Shown: in pieces, positions 1 to 9,196 of the stretch
Layout of the letters: every line of letters begins with the position of its first letter
Position numbering within the stretch: the first letter of the stretch is position 1
Notes under the pieces: model-generated
Told to the model about the DNA's origin: nothing
The model's database searches: none
What the model saw: the letters and a program-made list of their open reading frames with translations, nothing else
Origin: a virus
Length of the DNA: 46,155 nucleotides
Virus record (IMG/VR): IMGVR_UViG_3300043449_001372
Coordinates: 1-46,155 of that record
Direction: 5' to 3' (one strand)
Program-made: the position numbers and the translations under genes

Positions 1-275
1 AACAGCGTGAATATTTACCAGGAGACTTTACGTGGTGTTATCTAGGCGTCTCGGTAAAAGTATATTGTCGCGGTGAATCCGCACAAGAAGATCTAGAAAA
101 CTTACTAGTAGACTTAGAAACTGTTATAGATGCTAATCGTGTATTGGTATATGACGCAGACAAAGGATACGAGACCACCGAAATATTGATTAGTTCAATA
201 ACAACCGATGAAGGACTACTAGCTCCTTATGCGGTCGGTGAAATTAACCTACAAGTGCGATATTCGCAAATGTAA
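1..275 (+). CDS. Tail terminator/completion-like protein, 3' part only
   Basis: The reading frame enters from the left window edge (first full codon at base 3) and stops with TAA at 273-275, giving the last 90 residues. The peptide starts QREYLPGDFTW and ends INLQVRYSQM. It is a soluble alpha/beta-looking sequence with no motif I can name. Its place directly before the tail tube gene is where siphovirus tail terminator or completion proteins usually lie, so that role is an inference from position only. The true start lies outside the window. Confidence 0.6.
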   Translation, partial: QREYLPGDFTWCYLGVSVKVYCRGESAQEDLENLLVDLETVIDANRVLVYDADKGYETTEILISSITTDEGLLAPYAVGEINLQVRYSQM

Positions 276-356
276 CCAAGTAGTGTATGAGTACTAAAGC
301 AGATAAATATCTAGTAGGTGTACTCCATTATACTATAAACCTAAAAAGGAAAGATT

Positions 357-1463
357 ATGGCATTAAATTTAGTTCGTAATAGTAGAGTATTCTTCACTAC
401 AGACGTTAATAGCATTACAGGCGTAGTAGATACAGGTGCTTTAGAAAGCGCTAAAACCTGGGAAATTCAAGTTCTGGATGGACTGACTTTCTCACAAAAC
501 ACAAACCAAGAAACAGTAAACATCAACGAAGCCGGTAGCGCCCCTGTTCGTGGTCAACGCAGCTTCAACGTTAGTTTAGCTCCAGTTGACTTCTCTATGA
601 GTACGTATATGCGTCCACGCATGGGTACAACAAACGTAGAAGCAGAAGAAAGCGTATTATGGGGTGCACTATCAAGCACTACCGGAGACGGCTGGACGGC
701 TGGCGATACTAATTCTACTGTGGATTTTGATAGCAGCAATGCACACCAACTACAAAAATTTGGTTTAATTATTATCCTAGATAACGTTACTTATGTTATT
801 GATGATTGCGTGTTAACACAAGCAACAATTGATTTCGGTATTGATGCTATTGCTACAATTGCTTGGACTGGTCAAGGCAAAACCCTTCGTAAATTAAGTA
901 CTAATGCTACAGCAGCAGCAGGTACATTTGGTGGTGGTTTAACAGGTTCTTACACTCAGAAAAATACTAGCGCACCGTTTATTGCTAATAAGCTAAGCAC
1001 TGCTACTGTTTCTCGTGGCGGCACTACTTATCAAGTAGCTATTACTGGTGGTAGTTTAACTATCAACAATAACGTTACGTACTTAGTACCAGCTAACTTA
1101 GCGGTTGTTAACCAGCCAGCTACGTACTTTACAGGTACTCGCGCTATTAGCGGCAGCTTAAATGCATACCTAAAAACCGGCGGTACAACAGACACCGGCG
1201 CCCTGTTAGCATCCATGTTAGCAGACACAAGTAACGTTGAGCCTAATTTTAGCGTACAAGTTGCAATTGGCGGATCTACAAACAGCATTAAAGTTGCACT
1301 AGATATGCCAACAACTATGTTGACAATTCCAACAATTGACGTTCAGCAAGTTGTTTCTACTACAATTAACTTCACGGCTCAGGGCTCTACAGGTGGTACA
1401 GCTGGTAGCGCTTACGACATTAGCGCTACTAACGAATTAACTGTTAAGTACTACGCAGCTTAA
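357..1463 (+). CDS. Major tail tube protein
   Basis: A 368-residue protein likely to polymerise into the tail tube around the tape measure. Near the N-terminus it has the pattern seen in phage tube proteins: a segment around TWEIQVLDGLTFSQNTNQET, then beta-rich sequence including SFNVSLAPVDFSMSTYMRPR. The C-terminal third (roughly residues 200-368) is Thr/Gly/Ala-rich and ends in LTVKYYAA. An AAAGGA ribosome site lies 7-8 bases before the ATG. It sits just before the tail-assembly chaperone pair and tape measure, the canonical siphovirus order, and no sheath gene lies between, which argues against a contractile tail. The call rests on context plus sequence character. Confidence 0.8.
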   Translation: MALNLVRNSRVFFTTDVNSITGVVDTGALESAKTWEIQVLDGLTFSQNTNQETVNINEAGSAPVRGQRSFNVSLAPVDFSMSTYMRPRMGTTNVEAEESVLWGALSSTTGDGWTAGDTNSTVDFDSSNAHQLQKFGLIIILDNVTYVIDDCVLTQATIDFGIDAIATIAWTGQGKTLRKLSTNATAAAGTFGGGLTGSYTQKNTSAPFIANKLSTATVSRGGTTYQVAITGGSLTINNNVTYLVPANLAVVNQPATYFTGTRAISGSLNAYLKTGGTTDTGALLASMLADTSNVEPNFSVQVAIGGSTNSIKVALDMPTTMLTIPTIDVQQVVSTTINFTAQGSTGGTAGSAYDISATNELTVKYYAA

Positions 1464-1483
1464 TTTAGTGTAGTTTTTACACA

Positions 1484-1514
1484 AGGAGTGGCTTGATCAC
1501 CACTCCTACTTTTT
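1484..1514 (+). terminator. Intrinsic terminator after tail tube gene
   Basis: An 8-bp stem (AGGAGTGG at 1484-1491 with CCACTCCT at 1500-1507) and an 8-base loop are followed by ACTTTTT. It probably reduces transcription from the abundant tail tube message into the chaperone genes. Confidence 0.65.
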
Positions 1515-1541
1515 CATTATATAATAGGATAAAAATCCAAA

Positions 1542-1961
1542 ATGGCAAATATTTCCCTTAAAACTCTTTTAGTACCTTCAAAAACAGTAGAAGTAGAATA
1601 CCCTGGGCTAGTAGGCTTTAAAGTAAAAGTAAGCTTCTTATCCCGCGAAACCTTGGTAAACATTCGCAAGAAGGCTACAAAAACTTCTTTCAAAAATCGT
1701 CAACCTGTTGAAGAATTAAACGACGAGTTATTCTTGCAGCTTTACGTTAAAGAATCTATTCAAGGCTGGGAAGGTTTAAAGCTTTCTTATCTTGAACAAC
1801 TTGCACCGGTTGACTTAACTGGGCAAGATCCAGAAGCAGAACTAGAGTACTCAGAAGAAAACGCACTGTTCTTGATGAAAAATTCATCAAACTTTGATGC
1901 CTTTGTATCAGAAACGGTTACTGATCTGGGAAACTTTCAAACGAGCAGCGACAAGAAATAA
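1542..1961 (+). CDS. Tail assembly chaperone, short form (lambda gpG analogue)
   Basis: A 139-residue soluble protein, rich in charged residues toward its C-terminus. In siphoviruses the two-gene unit between tail tube and tape measure encodes chaperones that coat the tape measure during tail assembly. Most ribosomes should stop at TAA 1959-1961. A slippery heptamer GGGAAAC at 1928-1934, in the phase G GGA AAC, lies eight codons before the stop and should send a fraction of ribosomes into the next gene. The role is inferred from position, size and the frameshift site rather than sequence identity to gpG. Confidence 0.8.
   Translation: MANISLKTLLVPSKTVEVEYPGLVGFKVKVSFLSRETLVNIRKKATKTSFKNRQPVEELNDELFLQLYVKESIQGWEGLKLSYLEQLAPVDLTGQDPEAELEYSEENALFLMKNSSNFDAFVSETVTDLGNFQTSSDKK
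1928..1934 (+). promoter_or_regulatory. -1 programmed ribosomal frameshift site
   Basis: The heptamer GGGAAAC fits the X XXY YYZ rule and is in phase with the upstream gene (codons CTG GGA AAC at 1926-1934). Lambda uses GGGAAAG at its G/GT site. The -1 frame is open from 1925 to the stop at 2315-2317. After slippage the next codon is CTT at 1934, giving ...TDLGN-LSNEQRQEINRMLESFF..., a fusion of about 258 residues. No strong downstream hairpin is obvious. Confidence 0.8.
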
Positions 1962-1966
1962 ATAGA

Positions 1967-2317
1967 ATGCTTGAGTCATTTTTTCAGAATATGTCTGCTA
2001 AAATGACCAAGGACTTATATTTTGAAATGTGCGCAGCTCTTGGAACTGAACCTAATGAGTCTGAAATCCCTGTTGAAATCGACGACTTCCCAGAAGAGGT
2101 TCAGGAAGCCATTAATGTATACTACAAATTGCGAGATGAGTGGGACACTATGAACGGTGTTTACATGGGCAAAAGTTATACAGGCCTAAGTGATATTCTA
2201 GATATACTAGAAATACCGAAGCAAGATCGAAAGTATGTGTTGGAATGGGTGTCTATTATGGATGCCGCAAGGTCAAAAATGCTTGAAGCACAACGACCAA
2301 AATCAACTACAAAATGA
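1967..2317 (+). CDS. Tail assembly chaperone, frameshift extension (gpT-like part)
   Basis: A 116-residue acidic, helical segment, probably made mainly as the C-terminal part of a frameshift fusion with the preceding chaperone. Its frame is -1 relative to that gene and is open from 1925. The internal ATG at 1967 has no recognisable ribosome site (ATAAATAGA precedes it), which supports frameshifting over independent initiation. By analogy with lambda gpGT, the extension would bind the tail tube protein while the G part binds the tape measure. It ends just before a strong terminator. Confidence 0.75.
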   Translation: MLESFFQNMSAKMTKDLYFEMCAALGTEPNESEIPVEIDDFPEEVQEAINVYYKLRDEWDTMNGVYMGKSYTGLSDILDILEIPKQDRKYVLEWVSIMDAARSKMLEAQRPKSTTK

Positions 2318-2350
2318 AACCCCGTAGGAGAAATCTTACGGGGTTTTTCT
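2317..2350 (+). terminator. Strong intrinsic terminator after chaperones
   Basis: AAACCCCGTA (2317-2326) pairs with TACGGGGTTT (2337-2346), with the U-tract TTTTTCT following. It overlaps the last base of the chaperone stop codon and closes that unit before a new promoter. Confidence 0.85.
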
Positions 2351-2370
2351 TTGCCTAAAAAATTCTGGTA

Positions 2371-2399
2371 TTGACTTTCCAGACCTTAGGTGATATAAT
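2371..2399 (+). promoter_or_regulatory. Sigma-70-type promoter for the tape measure unit
   Basis: TTGACT (2371-2376), a 17-bp spacer ending TGA (extended -10), then TATAAT (2394-2399). The -10 lies between the arms of a small inverted repeat, ACCTTA (2383-2388) and TAAGGT (2399-2404), a possible operator. Transcription would start near 2406, leaving a leader of about 70 bases before the tape measure start. Confidence 0.8.
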
Positions 2400-2475
2400 A
2401 AGGTGGATGTAGAAAATACACATGAATTTTAAAAGCTTTAATTAGCTTTGAATATGATTCCTAATAGGAGAAACT

Positions 2476-5400
2476 ATGTCAGGAACAAATATAAAGATTG
2501 GTGTTGTTGTCGATGATGGCGGCAGTACCAAAAAAGTAACCAATGGAGCAGAACTACTAGCTAAAGGTCTTGATGGCGTAACCGCTTCGGCTACTAGAGC
2601 TAGTGCTGCTGTTAAAGCTGCAATGGCTCCAAGTGGTGGGTCAAAAACAAAAGAAGCTTTAAAAAATGCCACAACACCTACACAAGAAGGTCTAGAATAT
2701 GGGCGTGCCCGTGCTGCTGTAGGTACTGGTGCTGCTGGGCGAGATTTTGCAAATCAGGCTCAAGGTCTTGGCGGGTTAGTTCGTTTATATGCTACTTACG
2801 CTGCTAACCTATTTGCTGTTAGTGCGGCTTTTCGCGCATTGAGCGAAGCCATGGACACATCAAACATGGTTAAGGGGCTAGATCAGTTAGGTGCCGCAAC
2901 GGGTAGAAATTTAGGTGGTTTAAGTAAGCGTTTGGTAGAGCTTACCGATGGTGCAATCAGCTTCCGCGAAAGTATGCAAGCAGTAGCCCAAACCACTAGC
3001 GGTGGAATGAGTTCAAAAAATATAGAGCGTTTGGCTTTGGTTGCTAAAAATGCAAGTATGGCCCTTGGTGTATCTATGCCGGACGCCATAACTCGTTTAA
3101 GTCGTGGTATTACTAAGCTTGAACCTGAACTACTGGACGAACTAGGTATTATGACTAAAATTGGTCCTGCTACCGAAATGTATGCTCGTCAAGTAGGTAA
3201 AGCTGCCAGCCAGCTAACAGATTTTGAAAAACGTCAAGCTTTTGCTAACGCTGTACTAGCTGAAGGTGAAGAAAAGTTTGGGGTATTAGGTGCTTCAGCT
3301 GCTAATCCATACGATAAACTATTAGCTTCATTAAAGAACGTATCTCAGGCAGGATTAGAGGTAGTAAATAAGGTACTGGGCCCTCTTACTTCAATACTTG
3401 CCTCTAGCCCAACAGCGCTCGCAGCCGCAATAGCAGCAATAGGTATAGCACTAGTAAAACAAGCTTTGCCGGCTATTGGAGAGTTTAAAGCAGGTTTGGC
3501 CGCAGCTGCTGACAAAGCAACACAGCTATCTGTTAAAAAAGCCGAAGATGCTGCTAATGCTCGCACAAAGATTAATGCCAAAATCATTGCAGATGCAGAA
3601 CAGCGCGCTTCAGATGAGGTTAATGCTGTTGATAATGCAGAAGCAAAAATCGCCCAATTACGCGATGCCGGATATAAAAAGAATAGTTTAGCCGCAAAGT
3701 TACTATCACAAGACTTAGAAGATATAAAAGAAAAAGATCTTAAAAAGCAAGAAGCTATTGCAAAAGGCCAAGCAACAATGGCCAATAAGTTAGCTACTGA
3801 AGGCGGAGACCCTGCTGCCATAAAAGCTTTAAGAGTACAGTCTGATGCTAATATGGAAGTTGCTGCGAGCCTTCGTGGTGCAATTAAAGCACATGAAGAT
3901 TACAAGGTAGCAGTAGATAACGCTATAAAAGACAGTGAAAAAGCGGCTAAGGGCCACAGTATATATGGACTAACAGTAGAGGCGGCTAGAAAAGCACAAG
4001 ATGCTTCTACAAAGAAAAGCATCATTAGTAATGCTGCGTATAATGGAAGTCTTATAGGTATGAATGGTGCCTTTAAGTTAATGCAAGCAGATATTGAAGC
4101 TTCTGGTCTTTCGTTAAGTAAGTGGGAAACCAGAATCTTAAAAGGCAAGGCTGGTTTAGCCATGTTTGTAGGCGTATTAGGTACTGTAGGTGGTGCAATT
4201 AGTTCCGCATTAAACTGGATAGGACTTATCACAGCCGCAGTAGGCATGCTAGACATGTGGTGGAGCAAAAACGCCAAAGACATGGAAACATTTAACAGTG
4301 CAATAACATTGGTGAATGATTCAGTTGAAAATGCTTCAAGAACTATTGATGTATTAAATAAAAAGGGTGGTTACTCTAACTCAACCATTGAAGGTATATC
4401 CGCAATGGCAAATGCACTAAATGAGTTGGCAACCTCTGCGGAAGCTGCCGTTAATGCAGCTACCAAAGCCAAAGCATCCATGGGTGTTTGGGATAAAATC
4501 AAAAACTCATTCTTTAGTGCTTTTGGTGGTGGCGTAGATAAGAATTTAGCTAAAGCTCTTAGCGTTGATGTTGAAAGTGCGTTAAATATTTTACGTCGCT
4601 CCGGACTAGGTGATAAAGCTGAGTCTACATTTAAATCATTACTAAACGTAGAAGCATTAGATGTAGAAACAGTTAGAAAAGCTATATTAGGTTTGTCTGA
4701 AGACGGACTACAAAAGTTTGTAGTTGGGTTTAATAAAGCCAATACAGAATTAAATAATGGTAGCTCAAGACTTAATAGTTTTAAAACTGCCACGGAAAAT
4801 ACTACTAAAGCATATCAAGACTTTATCGTATCAACTGCAAATACTAACCCAATGTTTAAGTTAGGTGCTTCATTAGAAAACCTAACCCAAACCATGTTAG
4901 TTTTACAAAGTGAAGGTGTAGATGAACTAAAAGCAGCAATGCTAGACTTGGAAAAGTCTCCTGAAAAAGCTGCATTGTTTGGTGACGCTTTTGTAGATAG
5001 ATTAGTTGAAATAAAAGAAGGTTTCCAAGATCAAGCAACAGCTGTTGGAGCCTATACTAATAGACTGTCTGAGTTAAATGCTGAAATAGAAAAGAATAAA
5101 TCAATTTTACCAAAAGGTTATGACTTTGAAAAAGATCCAAGTAAATTAGCCGTTGGAGGTACTGCTGGACAGTCTACTGCTATTAATGCGTTAAAACAGC
5201 TATCCAAAGACAAAAAAGTAATTGAGAATACGCTAGACTTACTACCAAAAGATAAGATCGTTGCCGCTAAAAATCTATTTAGTGAAGGCATTAGTGCTGC
5301 ATTTAAAGAGTCAAGTAGGCTAATGGACGTAGCTCTAGGTCAAAGTGCTGAAAAAGCTGCTATTACTATAGGTAAAGCAAAATTAGCTGGACTAACCGGC

Positions 5401-8400
5401 GAAGAACGCGCAAAAACAGAATCAGCATTAAATCAGCAAGAGTTAATGCTAAGAGAAACAGCTATTAATACTAACATTGATCTAATACTAAGTCAGGAAC
5501 GTTTAACCGCAGCTATAGATTCTAGCACAGCAGAGAGTGCTCTATCTAGAGCAGAAGCCAAAGGATTAAAGGGTCCAGAACTACAGGCATTTAAAGACCA
5601 GGCAGATGCTGCTAACTTATTTAAGGACTTACTTGGCAAAAAAGGCGGCAAAGTAAACCTTGGTAATATTACTGCACAAGAAGGTGATACTGTTGGGGCT
5701 ATGGTTATGGCAAAAGCTATGCCAGTGCGTCAGCGTTTAGCACAACAACAAGCATCTTTAACAGAACTTGGTGGCGAAAAAGGTGCCGAAGCTGTTCGTG
5801 GAAAAATAGCAGAAGAAGCCGGAAGATTAGAAGATACACAAAAACGTCTGGGACTAGAGGCATCTATAACCCAGGTACTGCAAGCTAGACAGAGTATAGT
5901 TGCTAGTATAGTGGGTATTGCCAGTGAGCAATCAATTTTAGATCAGAATGAGTTAGATCGTAAATCTTTAACTAACAAACAGCTATCAGAAATTTCTGCT
6001 ATTAATACAGCCATTAAAAATGCAACCAGTGATACAGAGCGCGAAAAGCAAAAAGGGTATAAAAACCTAATTTTACAAAAACAAGTAGAAGAAGATACTA
6101 ATTTAGCTCTACAACAAAGACAAAGACTACTAAGCTTAGAGTTGGATAGTATTAATAAGAGATACGAAGTAATTAGAGTTACTCGTGAATTAGAAAATAC
6201 CAAACAAACAGGTAGATTAGATGTACTAAACCAAGAGTTAGCCTCTTATTCTAAATTATATGAAATGTCCGAGGGTTTCACAAATACTCAGCAATTTATT
6301 GTTGATAAAAAGCGTACTGAATTAGAGGCTACTAATGCTATTAGAGCGGCAGAAGAGTCTATGCAGCAGAAACGCGATGAAGCCGATGCCAAGAAGAAGG
6401 CTCTAGACCCAACTTCTACTACCTTTGTGGCGGATACGTTAGTCATAGATCAAGAGCTTACTAGACAGCAAAAATTAACGGATGCAATAATAGCTACAGC
6501 TAATGCACAAAAATCATCTAAGCTAGATATATTGAACATCGTAAAACAGACAAACATAGAGCAAGAAAGATATAATCAATTAATAGCAACTTCAGTTACT
6601 TTTGCCGATTCATTAAAGTCAGTATTTGGTGATTTAGGAGAAAAAGTTGGCGGATTTACTTCCGCTCTAACAGAAGTAACTGCACAGACAGAGAAAAATG
6701 CTGCTGCAATGAAATTAGCTGGAAAAGCTAAACAAGCTGCTTATGATAGCCAAGACGTCGAGCAAATAGCTGCAGCAGAAGCTGGTTATGATGCACAAAA
6801 GCGTAAGTCGCAAAAAGATGAGCTTAGTGGCAACTTAAAGTTAGTATCTTCCGCTAAGACTATGTTTAAGGAAAAAACTTTAGCATATAAAGCTCTAGAT
6901 AAAATAGAAAAAGCAATGCACTTATATCGCCTAGCAATGGATGCTAAAGAATTAGCTTTCAAAATAGGTAATATGATAATGGGTACTACAGCTAAAGCTG
7001 GTGCTGAAGCTGCTGATACTGGTCTGACTTTTGCTGGTGTTGCTGCTCGTTTACCAGCATATGCTGCAGAGATATATGGTAAAACTATTGGTCAGTTGGG
7101 CCCAATAGCCGGGCCCGCTGTTGCAACAGCTTTGGTAGCAGCTATGTTTGGTTTATTTGGTAAGGGCGGAGGTGGCGTTGCTACTTTTGTACCTAATGCA
7201 GAGCAGCGCCAAGAAACTCAAGGTACTGCAATGGGATATGATTCTCAAGGCAATAAAGTTCAAGTACGTCGGGGAGTATTTGGAGATACAGAAGCTAAAT
7301 CAGAGTCGATCGCTAATTCTTTAGAAATTATCAAAGACAATAGTGTAGACGGACTAAGCTACGATAATCGTATGCTTGAGCTACTTACAAGTATTGACAA
7401 CGGTATTAATAGTGCTGCAAAAGGTATATTCAATATCCAAGGCTTACGTAGTGGTAGTATGTTTGGTACTGTAACAGGCACACAAAGCGGCGGCGGTTTA
7501 CTAGGTACGGGTTTCTTGGCCAGTAAAACAAGTCGAAATATTACTGATAGTGGTCTACTAATTGAAGGTACCTTCGCACAACTTGCTAGTGATACAAATA
7601 AATCTGTATTAGACTTTTTTGAACAAGTTACTGTAAGCAAGAAAAATTGGTACGGCAAAACAAAAACTTGGGTTGAAACATACCGCAAAGAAGTTGATGA
7701 TGCTACTTCTGAATTCTTTCAAGATATTTTTGGTAACGCTACTGAAATGTTCATTGAAGTAGGCAGCAAAGCAGGCATCAATGCACAGGTAGTAAATCAA
7801 GTATTAAACAATTTAGATCTTGGTCAGTCTTTTGCTAGTTTACGCGGACTAAAGGGCGAAGAGTTCCAAACAGAGCTTAGCGCTATTATTGGCAGTGTAT
7901 TGGACGATGCTAGTTCCAAAATTTTTACTAGTTTTGAAAGCTACGCAAACTTTGGTGAGGGTATGCTAGAAACGGTTATTCGTGTTGTTGATACCAACGA
8001 CAAGATAAACCAACAAGTAAAAAATCTGGGTATAAACATTGCTCCACTGGGTTTTGCTATCACCGAGTCGCTTGCCGATCTTGCTGGCGGTATGCAAAAC
8101 TTCATAGATCAGAGCAACTATTTCAGAGAAAATTTCCAAACAGAGGCAGAACGTTTAGCGCCTACACAGAAAGCTGTTATTAAGCAGTTAGCTGCTATGG
8201 GATACGCTAGTGTAGATACAAAAGACGAATTCAAAGCTTTAGTAAAAAGCTTAGACCTTACTAACGATAATGCTCGTCAGACGTATCAAAGCTTAATGGA
8301 TTTAGCTCCAGGATTTAATGATGTAATAGAAGGTATAACTAATGGTCTAGCTGATACAAAAGCCGGATTAGAAGACACTGTTTCTTCTTTTAGCGACTTT

Positions 8401-9120
8401 GCTAAAAATATTAAAGCTTTCCGTGAAAGTTTAATATTAAGCGCAAGCTCAACAGCTACCCCACTAGAAAAGTATGCAGAAGCAAAAACCCAGTTCGAGT
8501 CAACTTATGCACTAGCCCTGACTGGTGATAAAGATGCTATGAACAAGGTTACTAGTTCAGCTAATACTTTACTAGACCTAGGTAAATCATTGTACGCAAG
8601 TAGTGATGAATACTCTAATCTGTTTAACTATATTTCCGAGAAGCTGAGTTCCGCAGAAATCAGCGCTTTAGCTAGTGTAGACGTTGCCCAACTTCAGCTA
8701 AATGCTCTCGATAGTTCAGTTAGCTTATTGTCTGAAATTGCAGCTAATACTGCAGCAACAGCCGGCATCACAGCGCACGCCGCAGGAGGCTACGCCTCAG
8801 GCTGGGCACTAGTCGGTGAACGTGGGCCAGAAATGGTTAACTTCTCTGCTCCTGCTCAAGTATACACAGCGGATCAAACTGCTGGTATGTTTGCTCCAAA
8901 CACTGGTATGGCTCCTGCAATCGGTGCAATGGTAACAGAAATCAAACAGCTTCGTCAAGAAGTAGTACAGCTGAGAAAAGATCAACAGAAACAAACTGGT
9001 GATATTATTATCAGTAATTACGATGCTCTACAAAAATCCTCTGAAGAAATTGCAACAGCAGTTGTAGAATCTTCTCAAGATACTGCGTGGACAGCTCGTT
9101 CAAAATCCGAAATTAAGTAA
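2476..9120 (+). CDS. Tail tape measure protein
   Basis: At 2214 residues this is the largest gene in the window. It fixes tail length and is ejected into the host envelope at infection. Long Ala/Lys/Glu-rich helical and coiled-coil stretches are interrupted by hydrophobic segments near residues 310-335, 558-597 and 1540-1565. The C-terminal part carries the segment HAAGGYASGWALVGERGPEM followed by VNFSAPAQVYTADQT, a signature common at the end of siphovirus tape measures. A GGAGAAACT ribosome site precedes the ATG. At the usual 0.15 nm per residue the tail would be roughly 330 nm (inference). I see no clear peptidase or muramidase domain. It has its own promoter (2371-2399) and ends at paired hairpins. 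Confidence 0.95.
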   Translation: MSGTNIKIGVVVDDGGSTKKVTNGAELLAKGLDGVTASATRASAAVKAAMAPSGGSKTKEALKNATTPTQEGLEYGRARAAVGTGAAGRDFANQAQGLGGLVRLYATYAANLFAVSAAFRALSEAMDTSNMVKGLDQLGAATGRNLGGLSKRLVELTDGAISFRESMQAVAQTTSGGMSSKNIERLALVAKNASMALGVSMPDAITRLSRGITKLEPELLDELGIMTKIGPATEMYARQVGKAASQLTDFEKRQAFANAVLAEGEEKFGVLGASAANPYDKLLASLKNVSQAGLEVVNKVLGPLTSILASSPTALAAAIAAIGIALVKQALPAIGEFKAGLAAAADKATQLSVKKAEDAANARTKINAKIIADAEQRASDEVNAVDNAEAKIAQLRDAGYKKNSLAAKLLSQDLEDIKEKDLKKQEAIAKGQATMANKLATEGGDPAAIKALRVQSDANMEVAASLRGAIKAHEDYKVAVDNAIKDSEKAAKGHSIYGLTVEAARKAQDASTKKSIISNAAYNGSLIGMNGAFKLMQADIEASGLSLSKWETRILKGKAGLAMFVGVLGTVGGAISSALNWIGLITAAVGMLDMWWSKNAKDMETFNSAITLVNDSVENASRTIDVLNKKGGYSNSTIEGISAMANALNELATSAEAAVNAATKAKASMGVWDKIKNSFFSAFGGGVDKNLAKALSVDVESALNILRRSGLGDKAESTFKSLLNVEALDVETVRKAILGLSEDGLQKFVVGFNKANTELNNGSSRLNSFKTATENTTKAYQDFIVSTANTNPMFKLGASLENLTQTMLVLQSEGVDELKAAMLDLEKSPEKAALFGDAFVDRLVEIKEGFQDQATAVGAYTNRLSELNAEIEKNKSILPKGYDFEKDPSKLAVGGTAGQSTAINALKQLSKDKKVIENTLDLLPKDKIVAAKNLFSEGISAAFKESSRLMDVALGQSAEKAAITIGKAKLAGLTGEERAKTESALNQQELMLRETAINTNIDLILSQERLTAAIDSSTAESALSRAEAKGLKGPELQAFKDQADAANLFKDLLGKKGGKVNLGNITAQEGDTVGAMVMAKAMPVRQRLAQQQASLTELGGEKGAEAVRGKIAEEAGRLEDTQKRLGLEASITQVLQARQSIVASIVGIASEQSILDQNELDRKSLTNKQLSEISAINTAIKNATSDTEREKQKGYKNLILQKQVEEDTNLALQQRQRLLSLELDSINKRYEVIRVTRELENTKQTGRLDVLNQELASYSKLYEMSEGFTNTQQFIVDKKRTELEATNAIRAAEESMQQKRDEADAKKKALDPTSTTFVADTLVIDQELTRQQKLTDAIIATANAQKSSKLDILNIVKQTNIEQERYNQLIATSVTFADSLKSVFGDLGEKVGGFTSALTEVTAQTEKNAAAMKLAGKAKQAAYDSQDVEQIAAAEAGYDAQKRKSQKDELSGNLKLVSSAKTMFKEKTLAYKALDKIEKAMHLYRLAMDAKELAFKIGNMIMGTTAKAGAEAADTGLTFAGVAARLPAYAAEIYGKTIGQLGPIAGPAVATALVAAMFGLFGKGGGGVATFVPNAEQRQETQGTAMGYDSQGNKVQVRRGVFGDTEAKSESIANSLEIIKDNSVDGLSYDNRMLELLTSIDNGINSAAKGIFNIQGLRSGSMFGTVTGTQSGGGLLGTGFLASKTSRNITDSGLLIEGTFAQLASDTNKSVLDFFEQVTVSKKNWYGKTKTWVETYRKEVDDATSEFFQDIFGNATEMFIEVGSKAGINAQVVNQVLNNLDLGQSFASLRGLKGEEFQTELSAIIGSVLDDASSKIFTSFESYANFGEGMLETVIRVVDTNDKINQQVKNLGINIAPLGFAITESLADLAGGMQNFIDQSNYFRENFQTEAERLAPTQKAVIKQLAAMGYASVDTKDEFKALVKSLDLTNDNARQTYQSLMDLAPGFNDVIEGITNGLADTKAGLEDTVSSFSDFAKNIKAFRESLILSASSTATPLEKYAEAKTQFESTYALALTGDKDAMNKVTSSANTLLDLGKSLYASSDEYSNLFNYISEKLSSAEISALASVDVAQLQLNALDSSVSLLSEIAANTAATAGITAHAAGGYASGWALVGERGPEMVNFSAPAQVYTADQTAGMFAPNTGMAPAIGAMVTEIKQLRQEVVQLRKDQQKQTGDIIISNYDALQKSSEEIATAVVESSQDTAWTARSKSEIK

Positions 9121-9125
9121 GATAG

Positions 9126-9180
9126 ATAAGGCCTCGAAAGAGGCCTTATTCTAAAAGGCTTATTAAGTCTTTTAGAATAA
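9126..9180 (+). terminator. Two overlapping hairpins after the tape measure gene
   Basis: Hairpin 1 pairs ATAAGGCCTC (9126-9135) with GAGGCCTTAT (9140-9149) around a GAAA tetraloop. Hairpin 2 pairs TTATTCTAAAAG (9146-9157) with CTTTTAGAATAA (9169-9180). The two share 9146-9149, so they compete. Neither has a classical U-tract, so this could be a weak terminator, an RNA processing site or an attenuator for the downstream tail genes. Confidence 0.6.
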
Positions 9181-9196
9181 ACAGAGAGGCAAAATA

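Noticed and set aside
329-339. TATACT/TATAAA before the tail tube gene as a promoter
   Set aside because: No acceptable -35 at the right spacing. The gene may be read from upstream of the window.
1518-1530. TATAAT at 1520-1525 before the chaperone genes, as a promoter
   Set aside because: No -35-like hexamer lies at 16-18 bp; TTGATC at 1493 is 21 bp away and part of the terminator hairpin. Unlike the six good promoters.
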